Positions 8,217-15,227 of a DNA stretch of 64,000 bases are shown in pieces. This DNA is from Ignavibacteria bacterium (GTDB lineage: Bacteria > Bacteroidota > Ignavibacteria > SZUA-365). Under the pieces are notes generated by a model. It ran no database searches and was not told the DNA's origin. It saw nothing but the letters and a program-made list of their open reading frames with translations. Position 1 is the first letter of the stretch; each line of letters starts with the position of its first letter. A program made the position numbers and the translations under genes. The stretch covers positions 124,001-188,000 of the forward strand of contig JADKJW010000007.1 in assembly GCA_016720835.1 (NCBI GenBank). Direction: 5' to 3'.

Positions 8217-10241
8217 TCAGGCTGGGCCGCGCGAACCGGCGAGGCAGATGAGGAGGGATCGGATCAGGATTTCCACATCCAGAAACACCGAGTGATTCCG
8301 GGCGTACTGGATCGCGAGCTTGATCCGCTCTTCCTCGTGCAATTCGTCCGGATGCCGCAATTGAATGAGCCCGGTGATGCCGGGCTTCCCGAGGTACACG
8401 CCCGAACGGAGCGCGCTCATGCCTTCGGGAAGACCGACGAGAGACATGCGCCCTGACAGAACCGCCGGAAGCGCTCGAAGAAAGCGCCGGAAGGAGCAGC
8501 GGAGTTCCGGTCGGGGTGCGGACAACAAAAATACGAAAGGAGCGAAGGGAATCAAACCGGCCAGGGCCACCGCCATGTCGAGCGCGCGCTTCGCCGCGCG
8601 GTTCCGCAGACGGAGCAGGTTGTAGTCGACGTCGATCAGGGGGACGCTGGACAGCTGGTCCACCCCCGATTTCCCCACGATGAATTCCATGCTCTTCGGG
8701 ACGACGCGGTACTGCACCGGGTGGCCCTTCGTCCGGGTGATGATGGACAGGATGTCCGCGTACGCCAGCACGTCCGGCGCGAAAATCACATCCGTGATCC
8801 CGCGCTCGGGAATCACCTTGGCGATGTTCTCCACGGAGCCGACGACGGGGACGCCGTGAAATTTTTCACCGAGATGCCTGTTCGTCACATCGATGATGCC
8901 GACGATCCGGTAGATGCTGGAGTCGAACTGCCGGAGACGGTCGAGGATGCTCAGCGCCTGTTCGTTCAGCCCCACAAGCAGCGTGGGTCTTCCGGTGATG
9001 ACGCTCGTGCGCCGCTGCGGGAGGAGGATGGTCTCGACGGCGCGGCGCGCCGTGATGAGCACGCCGGCGATGGCGCTCGCGAGGAGCACGACGAAACGGC
9101 TGAACGCGTAGTCCTTGAAGAAATAGGTCAGGGACGAGAGAAACAGGAAGCTGGCGAGCGTCCCGGCCATGCTGCGGAGCAGCGCATTGTCGCGGTGCGT
9201 GTACGCGCCCGCGCTGAGAAGTCCGATCAGAATGCTCGCGGTCATCGCCACGTACATGGTCGGATACGCCCGCGCCGGGAAGTGGAACAGCATGCCGTTC
9301 TTCGCGAGTTCGGCGACGGCGAGCGCGAGGACCGCGAGCAGCCCGTCCGCCGCCACGGGCGCGACGCGCCGCAGGAGCGGGGCGGAGCGCGACAGGAGCA
9401 GCCGGAGTCTGATTCCCGCCGTGATCAGCAGGGCGAGCGGGGCGGGAGGATGGAGGTTCTTCTGGACGAACAATTCCATGGCCTGGTAAAACACGGCCTG
9501 CGCGTCGATGCTGCTGCGCCTCGTGCTTTCGCCGCCGTAGTGGACGATCTTCGTCGTGTGCACGTAGTGGATGCGCCAGCCGGCCTTCTGTACCCTGTAG
9601 CACCAGTCCAGGTCCTCGCCATACATGAAGTACGACTCGTCAAGCCCGCCGATCCGGGTGTACACTTCCCTGCGGAGAAGCATGAAGGAGCCCGAAATCG
9701 CGTCCACTTCGTAGGTCGCGTCCTCGTCCAGGTACGTGAGGTTGTACCGCGCGAACAGGCGCGACCGCTTGAACAGCGTGCTCAGGCCGGTGAGCTTCGT
9801 GAACGCCACCCACGGGGAGGGGAAGCTGCGCCGGCAGGCGGGCTCGAGCGTGCCGGCGGGTGTGAGGATCTTGCATCCCGCCATGCCGGTGGCGGGGTGC
9901 GCCTCGAAAAAGGACAGCATGGTCTGAAGGGTATCCTCCTGCACCAGCGTGTCGGGATTGAGGAGGAGGAGGTAGGCGCCGCGCGCGCGCGCGAGCGCGA
10001 GGTTGTTGGCGCGCGCGAAGCCGAGGTTGCTGTCGCTCTCGATCAGCACCGCGCCGGGGAATTTCTGCCGCACCATGTCCGCGCTCCCGTCGTCCGACGC
10101 GTTGTCCACCACGAGAATCTCGCCCGGCACCGCGTCGAGCGCGGATTCGACGGAATGCAGGCAGCTCTCCAGAAGATCGCGAACGTTGTAGTTGACGATG
10201 ATGACGGAGATGCGCGGTTCGGAATGCGGGACGTCGGACAT
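8217..10241 (-). CDS. GT2 glycosyltransferase fused to a membrane nucleotide-binding/degenerate sugar-transferase module
   Basis: 674 residues with two recognisable halves. Residues about 10-250 are a WbbL-like GT2 glycosyltransferase: SVIIVNYNVRDLL, the metal/nucleotide motif region LLLLNPDT (about 91-98) and FMYGEDLDWCYRV. About 290-400 holds four hydrophobic helices. About 410-540 resembles the CoA-binding-like domain of WbaP/WcaJ polyprenyl-phosphate sugar-1-phosphate transferases. The last 120 residues begin like the catalytic domain (KRALDMAVALAGLIPFAPF) and retain SGRMSLVG, but lack the usual basic/aromatic stretch after the membrane-dipping helix and the canonical DE catalytic pair. 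It therefore looks like an active GT2 enzyme carrying a decayed or repurposed phosphoglycosyl transferase. Probable role in O-antigen or exopolysaccharide assembly. Confidence 0.8.
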   Translation of the reverse strand: MSDVPHSEPRISVIIVNYNVRDLLESCLHSVESALDAVPGEILVVDNASDDGSADMVRQKFPGAVLIESDSNLGFARANNLALARARGAYLLLLNPDTLVQEDTLQTMLSFFEAHPATGMAGCKILTPAGTLEPACRRSFPSPWVAFTKLTGLSTLFKRSRLFARYNLTYLDEDATYEVDAISGSFMLLRREVYTRIGGLDESYFMYGEDLDWCYRVQKAGWRIHYVHTTKIVHYGGESTRRSSIDAQAVFYQAMELFVQKNLHPPAPLALLITAGIRLRLLLSRSAPLLRRVAPVAADGLLAVLALAVAELAKNGMLFHFPARAYPTMYVAMTASILIGLLSAGAYTHRDNALLRSMAGTLASFLFLSSLTYFFKDYAFSRFVVLLASAIAGVLITARRAVETILLPQRRTSVITGRPTLLVGLNEQALSILDRLRQFDSSIYRIVGIIDVTNRHLGEKFHGVPVVGSVENIAKVIPERGITDVIFAPDVLAYADILSIITRTKGHPVQYRVVPKSMEFIVGKSGVDQLSSVPLIDVDYNLLRLRNRAAKRALDMAVALAGLIPFAPFVFLLSAPRPELRCSFRRFLRALPAVLSGRMSLVGLPEGMSALRSGVYLGKPGITGLIQLRHPDELHEEERIKLAIQYARNHSVFLDVEILIRSLLICLAGSRGPA

Positions 10242-10277
10242 TCAGGCTGTGCGGCTGCTGGTGTGCGGTGCGGCGCA

Positions 10278-10315
10278 AGAAAAAGGGCGGGGGACCGGCG
10301 TGCGTCTCCCGCCCC
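10278..10315 (-). terminator. Strong intrinsic terminator
   Basis: Minus-strand GGGCGGGAG...(T)CCCCCGCCC hairpin followed by TTTTTCTTG, 32 bases after the lipoprotein stop at 10348. It separates the pyr/lipoprotein unit from the GT2-accA unit downstream. Confidence 0.8.
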
Positions 10316-10347
10316 TGGAACTCAAGGCATGTCGGAAATGGACGGGA

Positions 10348-10959
10348 TCAGGCCGGCTGCATGATTTTCGCCATCTCCTCGAGCGTGATCAGCGGCAGCT
10401 GGAAGCGCGCGGCGAACTTCTTCGAATCCGCGACTTTCACGCCGGGCGCGGCGATGTTCGACAGCGCGATTTCGATGTCTCCCACGCCGTCCTGGATGTC
10501 GCGGTTCAGGCCGAGATTGATCGTCGAGGCGGCTTTCTTGATGAACCGCAGCGATCCGGAGATGAGGCCGGTCTTCACGTAGCTGAGCTTCGCGTCCTTC
10601 AAGCCGACGACCCAGTACTGGCAGGTCGCGGCGTCGGATCCGTATTCGACGCTCGTGTTCGAGGCGAACGAGGGGAACTGCAGCGCGAGAATGTACCCGG
10701 GCGCGGCTTCCGTTTCCTTCTCGCGCAGCACGAGCACGCTCGAGGTGCCGGCCGCAAGCCGGAAGCTGTCGCCGATGGTGAACACGGCTGTTTCGCCCTC
10801 GGCCGCGAATTTCGCGTTCTCGATGATGTATCCGCGGTTGCTGTCTATGACGTCCGTGTAGGCGGACTGGGCAGTGCCGGGCTGTGTCTCGGCGTTCTGC
10901 TGTTTCCCGCACCCCGCGATGAGAAGCGCCGCGAGAGACAGCGCGAAGAATGCTTTCAT
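10348..10959 (-). CDS. Lipoprotein of unknown function
   Basis: The ATG at 10959 is chosen because GGAGGAC stands at ideal distance and the peptide is a clear lipoprotein signal (MKAFFALSLAALLIAGCGKQ, lipobox Ala-Gly-Cys). The frame runs 26 codons further upstream without signal features. The mature part of about 185 residues is beta-rich (FAAEGETAVFTIGDSFRLAAGTSSVLVLREKE) and ends in a charged segment LPLITLEEMAKIMQPA. No known family is recognised. It lies 87 bases after pyrC with its own ribosome site, and a strong terminator follows. Confidence 0.75.
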   Translation of the reverse strand: MKAFFALSLAALLIAGCGKQQNAETQPGTAQSAYTDVIDSNRGYIIENAKFAAEGETAVFTIGDSFRLAAGTSSVLVLREKETEAAPGYILALQFPSFASNTSVEYGSDAATCQYWVVGLKDAKLSYVKTGLISGSLRFIKKAASTINLGLNRDIQDGVGDIEIALSNIAAPGVKVADSKKFAARFQLPLITLEEMAKIMQPA

Positions 10960-11046
10960 GGATGTCCTCCGAAAAGATGATGTGACGGCATCGGTCAATA
11001 TACGATTATTTCTCGTCCCCGGAACGCGGCGCGTCAATACGGGCCG

Positions 11047-12321
11047 TTACAGCATCCACACGAACTGGTGCTTGTTGAAGATTCCCAGCGGTCGGCCGCG
11101 CAGCACGGCGCCATGAAAGGGCGAGTTCTTCGATCGCGAACGGAACTGCGCGACGTCCACCTGCCACTCCCGCGTGGGATGGAAAAAGGTCAGATTCGCC
11201 TGCGCGCCCGGTTCGACGCGGATTTCGGGCAGACGGAGAATGCGCCGCGGATTCGTCGACATCTTCTCGACGAGTTCCCACAGGGTCAGATACCCCGTCT
11301 CCACCAGTTCGGTGACCGCAATGCCGATGGCCGTCTCCAGCCCGACGATGCCGAACGGGGCGTACACGTACTCCACTTCCTTCTCGAAGATCGCATGCGG
11401 CGCATGATCGGTCGCGATCGCGTCGATGACGCCGTCCCGCAGGGCTTCCTTCATCGCCACCACGTCGTCGCGCGTGCGCAGCGGCGGATTCATCTTGGTG
11501 TTCGTGTCGTACCCGCGCACGTGCTCGTCGTTGAGCGAGAAGTGATGCGGCGTCACCTCGCAGGTCACTTTCAATCCCTTTTCCTTCGCGGCGCGGACAG
11601 CCTGCACGGCGCCGTACGTGCTCACATGCGCCACGTGGTAGTTGCCGTCCACGTACTCCGCCACCGCGATGTCGCGCGACACGATGACGTCCTCCGCGAG
11701 GCGGGGGATGCCCGGGAGTCCGAGCACGGTGGACATGTACCCCTCGTTCATGGCCCCGCCCGCGAACAGGAACGGGTCCTCGGCGTGCTGGATCAGCGGG
11801 ACGTCGAACATGCTCGCGTACTCGAGCGCGATGCGCAGGAGCTTCGTGTCGTGCACACAGCTGCCGTCGTCGGAGAACGCGACGGCTCCCGCCGCGTGCA
11901 ACTCGGCCATCGGCGCGAGTTCCTTGCCTTCGCGCCCCTTGGTGACGGCGCCGATCGGATGCACGTCGACGGGGAAGTGCGCCGATTTCTGGCGAATGGA
12001 CATGGCTGTTTCCGCCGTGTCGATGGCCGGTTTCGTGTTCGGCATGCAGGCGACGGCGGTGAAACCTCCCGCGGCGGCCGCGAGGGCTCCGGACGCGAGC
12101 GATTCCTTGTGCTCCTGCCCCGGTTCGCGGAAATGCACGTGCATGTCGCAGAATCCCGGGGCGACCACCGCGCCCGCGAGGTCGATCACCTCCGCGTTGG
12201 CCGCGGCGATCGACTCGCGCACCTCGCTGATGGTGCCGTCGACGACCAGAATGTCACGGACGCCGTCGGTCCCGGTGACGGGATCCAGGAGATGGCCGTT
12301 CTTGAAGAGGTAGGTGGACAT
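11047..12321 (-). CDS. pyrC: Dihydroorotase (class I amidohydrolase)
   Basis: 424 residues. It cyclises N-carbamoyl-aspartate to dihydroorotate in UMP synthesis. The zinc-binding HxH is in DMHVHFREPGQEHKE (about residues 58-72), and the catalytic aspartate region is ATDHAPHA. The N-terminal FKNGHLLDPVTGTDG and the C-terminal beta-domain strands ANLTFFHPTREWQVD are those of class I (PyrC/AllB type) enzymes, longer than the E. coli type. It starts 3 bases after the pyrB stop, so the two are translationally linked. Confidence 0.95.
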   Translation of the reverse strand: MSTYLFKNGHLLDPVTGTDGVRDILVVDGTISEVRESIAAANAEVIDLAGAVVAPGFCDMHVHFREPGQEHKESLASGALAAAAGGFTAVACMPNTKPAIDTAETAMSIRQKSAHFPVDVHPIGAVTKGREGKELAPMAELHAAGAVAFSDDGSCVHDTKLLRIALEYASMFDVPLIQHAEDPFLFAGGAMNEGYMSTVLGLPGIPRLAEDVIVSRDIAVAEYVDGNYHVAHVSTYGAVQAVRAAKEKGLKVTCEVTPHHFSLNDEHVRGYDTNTKMNPPLRTRDDVVAMKEALRDGVIDAIATDHAPHAIFEKEVEYVYAPFGIVGLETAIGIAVTELVETGYLTLWELVEKMSTNPRRILRLPEIRVEPGAQANLTFFHPTREWQVDVAQFRSRSKNSPFHGAVLRGRPLGIFNKHQFVWML

Positions 12322-12324
12322 GCA

Positions 12325-13251
12325 TCACTCCGTTTTCGTTCCGAGGAGATAGAGAACCGCCATGCGCACGGCCACGCCGTTCGTGACCTGGGGGAGAATG
12401 ACGGCGGCGGCGCCGTCGGCGACTTCCGAATCGATCTCGACGCCGCGGTTGATGGGACCGGGATGGAGCACGAGCACGGGCTTCGCGAGCCCGTCGAGCC
12501 GCTCGACGGTGATGCCGAAGGTGTTGCGGTACTCGCGCAGCGACGGGAAGGACGCGCCCGCCTGCCGCTCGAGCTGGATGCGCAGCACGTTGATCGCGTC
12601 GCACCAGCCGAGCGCCTCGTCCACGTTCGTGAACACGCGCGCGCCGAGCTTCTCGATGTGCCGCGGCATCAGCGAGGGCGGACCGCACACGGCCACGTTC
12701 GCGCCCATCGTCACGAGCCCGAAAATGTTGGACAGCGCGACGCGCGAATGCGCGATGTCGCCGATGATGCAGACGTTGACGCCCTCGAGCGTGCCGAGCG
12801 ACTTGCGGATCGTGTACATGTCCAGCAGCGCCTGCGTCGGATGCTCGTGCGATCCGTCGCCGGCGTTGATGAAGCGCGAGGTGCAGCGCGTGCGCAGGAA
12901 CTCGCAGGCCCCGGCGGCGGCGTGGCGCATGACCACCATGTCCACCTTCATCGCCTCGATGTTGCGCGCGGTGTCGAGCAGGGTCTCGCCCTTGCTCACG
13001 CTGCTGGTGCTCGCGGAGAAATTGACGACGTCGGCCGAGAGGCGCCGCTCGGCGAGCTCGAAGGAGATGCGCGTCCGCGTGCTGTTCTCGAAGAACAGGT
13101 TGACCACCGTCTTGCCCTGCAGCGTCGGCACTTTCTTGACCGGGCGTTCGAGCACCTCGAGGAAGGTGTCGGTGGAGTTCAGGATCAGTTCGATGTCCTC
13201 GCGCGGGACGCCGTCGAGACCGAGCAGGTGATTGGTGCTGAGCTGTGACAT
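12325..13251 (-). CDS. pyrB: Aspartate carbamoyltransferase catalytic subunit
   Basis: 308 residues, full length. It condenses carbamoyl phosphate and aspartate. Carbamoyl-phosphate site FFENSTRTRISFE (about residues 53-65) and HPTQALLDMYTIR are intact, and the aspartate-binding region NVLRIQLERQ is present. No regulatory pyrI is adjacent; control is more likely through PyrR, coded immediately upstream with 10 bases between. Confidence 0.96.
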   Translation of the reverse strand: MSQLSTNHLLGLDGVPREDIELILNSTDTFLEVLERPVKKVPTLQGKTVVNLFFENSTRTRISFELAERRLSADVVNFSASTSSVSKGETLLDTARNIEAMKVDMVVMRHAAAGACEFLRTRCTSRFINAGDGSHEHPTQALLDMYTIRKSLGTLEGVNVCIIGDIAHSRVALSNIFGLVTMGANVAVCGPPSLMPRHIEKLGARVFTNVDEALGWCDAINVLRIQLERQAGASFPSLREYRNTFGITVERLDGLAKPVLVLHPGPINRGVEIDSEVADGAAAVILPQVTNGVAVRMAVLYLLGTKTE

Positions 13252-13261
13252 GCGATTTCCG

Positions 13262-13801
13262 TTACTCGGTGGAAATGAGGTCGATGCCGTCTTCGCCGTC
13301 CACCTCCCGGAGCTTCACGCGGATTTCCTGTCCGCGCGTCGTCGGGATGGTCTTGCCGGTGAAGTCGGCGCGGATGGGCAGTTCGCGGTGTCCGCGATCC
13401 ACCAGCACGGCGAGCTGGATGGTTTTGGGCCGTCCGAAATCGATCAGGGCGTCGAGCGCCGAGCGCACGGTGCGGCCCGTGAACAGCACGTCGTCCACGA
13501 GGATGATGTGCATGTCGGAAATGTCGAAGGGGATGCTGCTGGCGTGCACTTCGGGCTGCCGGAGGTGCTGGCGCACGTCGTCGCGGTAGAGGGTGACGTC
13601 GAGGACGCCCACGGGGAGGACGGTTTGCTCGATGTCGGTGATCCGCTGCGCGAGGCGGCGGGCGACGAATTCCCCGCGGGTGCGGAGGCCGATGACGACG
13701 AGGCCCGCCGAGCCGTGATTGCGCTCGAGGATTTCGTGCGCGAGCCGCGAAATCATGCGGTCGAAGCCGATGTCGTCGATGATGTGCTGAAGAGGCGGCA
13801 T
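13262..13801 (-). CDS. pyrR: PyrR: pyr operon regulator / uracil phosphoribosyltransferase
   Basis: 179 residues. The PRPP-binding loop VDDVLFTGRTVRSALDA (about residues 101-117) and the N-terminal GLRTRGEFVARRLA are diagnostic. PyrR binds pyrimidine nucleotides and, in organisms with attenuator sites, terminates pyr mRNA; it also has weak UPRTase activity. I see no convincing attenuator or anti-terminator between the cinA, pyrR and pyrB genes (gaps of 7 and 10 bases), so any RNA target would have to be elsewhere, for example before cinA. It begins 7 bases after the cinA stop. Confidence 0.94.
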   Translation of the reverse strand: MPPLQHIIDDIGFDRMISRLAHEILERNHGSAGLVVIGLRTRGEFVARRLAQRITDIEQTVLPVGVLDVTLYRDDVRQHLRQPEVHASSIPFDISDMHIILVDDVLFTGRTVRSALDALIDFGRPKTIQLAVLVDRGHRELPIRADFTGKTIPTTRGQEIRVKLREVDGEDGIDLISTE

Positions 13802-13808
13802 GGAATGT

Positions 13809-15068
13809 CTACGGTTGTGGTGATGGGTGAAGGGGCAGGCCCAGCAGGCGCCTGCGCAGCAGGTCGAGGGCGGCCTGCGTCGCGCGCAGTTTCGTGCGCG
13901 CGCGGTTCGTGCCGAAATCGTAGCGCCAGGCGTCCGCGAATCCCTCTGCGCTGAGGCCGATCCAGACCGTCCCCACGGGTTTTTCGGCGCTGCCGCCGTC
14001 CGGCCCCGCGACGCCCGTGGTCGACAGGCCGAACGATGTGCCCGCCGTCTCGCGCGCGCCGATCGCGAGCGCGACGGCCGTCTCGCGGCTCACGGCGCCG
14101 TGCGCGGCGATGATCGCGGGATCGACGCCCAGCATCGCGGTCTTGCTCGCGTTGCTGTACGTCACCGCGCCGCGCTCGAAGTACGCGGAGCTGCCCGGCA
14201 CGTCGGTGATGCGGTTGGCGAGCAGCCCGCCGGTGCAGGATTCCGCGACGGCGAGCGTGCTTCCGCGCCCGCGGAGCAGCGTGCCGACGGTCTGCTCGAG
14301 CGTGACGCCGTCCTCGCCGTACACGTACTCGGCGACGCGGTCGAGAATGAACCGCTTCATGGCATCCCTGCGCTTCTCCGCTTCGCGCGGGACCGTATCG
14401 ATGGCGGAGACGCGGAGGGTGACGCCGAGCGGGGACGGCAGGTACGCGAGGGCCGCATCGCCAAGGAAGGCGTCGATGCCGTCCAGTCGCATGGCGAGGA
14501 CGGATTCGGGGATGCCGGTGCTGCGCAGATTCACGACCGCGCGGTGCTCCGTGACCGAGGCCCGCAGCACGGGAACGATCACGCTCTCCGCCATGGCCTG
14601 CATTTCGTAGGGCACGCCGGGCGTGACGAAGAAATGCCTGCCGCGATCGGCGAAATGGAAACCCGGCGCCGTGCCGTTCGCGTTGCGGATGACGGCCGCC
14701 GCTTCGGGGACCATCGCCTGGTCGCGGTTCGCGGCGTGCACGGGGCGGTTGAGCCGCGCGAACATCGCTTCGATGTCCTGCATGACGAAGCGCGAGAACA
14801 CGAGCCTCGTGCGGAAGAAATCCACCACCACGGCGCGCGTGATGTCGTCGTGGGTGGGACCCAGACCGCCGGTCGTGATCACCGCATCGTGCTCGGCCCA
14901 TGCGCGCTCGAAGGCCTGCAGCATGGCCGCCCGGTCGTCACCCACCGTGGTGACGCGCGCGACGCGGACGCCGATCGCGCTGAGCTTTTCCCCGAGGAAG
15001 GATGCGTTCGTGTTGACGGTCTGGCCGATGAGGAGTTCGTCGCCGATGGAGATGATTTCTGCGGTCAT
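13809..15068 (-). CDS. cinA: CinA family protein (competence/damage-inducible, nicotinamide mononucleotide deamidase)
   Basis: 419 residues from the ATG at 15068 (MTAEIISIGDELLIGQTVNTN, the standard CinA N-terminus); the frame stays open upstream but with no CinA sequence. The MoaB/MogA-like COG1058 domain covers about residues 1-170 (TTGGLGPTHDD). The CinA-C NMN deamidase domain covers about 255-410 (LAVAESCTGGLLANRITDVPGSSAYFERG, then LSTTGVAGPDGGS). Proposed role: repair or salvage of damaged pyridine nucleotide. It is first in a tight cinA-pyrR-pyrB-pyrC string and has a candidate promoter just upstream, divergent from the EF-G gene. Confidence 0.95.
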   Translation of the reverse strand: MTAEIISIGDELLIGQTVNTNASFLGEKLSAIGVRVARVTTVGDDRAAMLQAFERAWAEHDAVITTGGLGPTHDDITRAVVVDFFRTRLVFSRFVMQDIEAMFARLNRPVHAANRDQAMVPEAAAVIRNANGTAPGFHFADRGRHFFVTPGVPYEMQAMAESVIVPVLRASVTEHRAVVNLRSTGIPESVLAMRLDGIDAFLGDAALAYLPSPLGVTLRVSAIDTVPREAEKRRDAMKRFILDRVAEYVYGEDGVTLEQTVGTLLRGRGSTLAVAESCTGGLLANRITDVPGSSAYFERGAVTYSNASKTAMLGVDPAIIAAHGAVSRETAVALAIGARETAGTSFGLSTTGVAGPDGGSAEKPVGTVWIGLSAEGFADAWRYDFGTNRARTKLRATQAALDLLRRRLLGLPLHPSPQP

Positions 15069-15089
15069 GGTCCTGCGCCAGATGGACCC

Positions 15090-15121
15090 GAAATATAGTC
15101 CGGCGCGGGCATGAAAATCAA
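15090..15121 (-). promoter_or_regulatory. Candidate promoter for cinA-pyrRBC
   Basis: Minus-strand TTGA (15118-15121), 20 nt, then TATATTTC (15090-15097), close to TTTG-N20-TAnnTTTG; the -7 element lies 21 bases before the cinA ATG. It is back-to-back with a plus-strand promoter of the same layout. Confidence 0.4.
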
Positions 15122-15136
15122 CGTCGGCCGGACCCG

Positions 15137-15168
15137 TTTGGATATTGGGGCGAGGCCACCTAATTTTA
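15137..15168 (+). promoter_or_regulatory. Candidate promoter for the EF-G-like gene
   Basis: TTTG (15137-15140), 20 nt, then TAATTTTA (15161-15168). Transcription from about 15175 would give a 5' leader of some 50 nt that contains the perfect hairpin at 15184-15205. Confidence 0.45.
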
Positions 15169-15183
15169 GCGACTGTATTCCCT

Positions 15184-15205
15184 GAGAATCCGGAGCCGGA
15201 TTCTC
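15184..15205 (+). other. Perfect 9-bp hairpin in the leader, upstream of the ribosome site
   Basis: GAGAATCCG (15184-15192) and CGGATTCTC (15197-15205) around the loop GAGC. It ends 12 bases before the Shine-Dalgarno GGAGG (15218-15222). No U-tract follows, so it is not a terminator. A regulator operator or mRNA-stabilising stem are the likely options. Confidence 0.5.
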
Positions 15206-15227
15206 TTCGAACAACCTGGAGGTTTCT

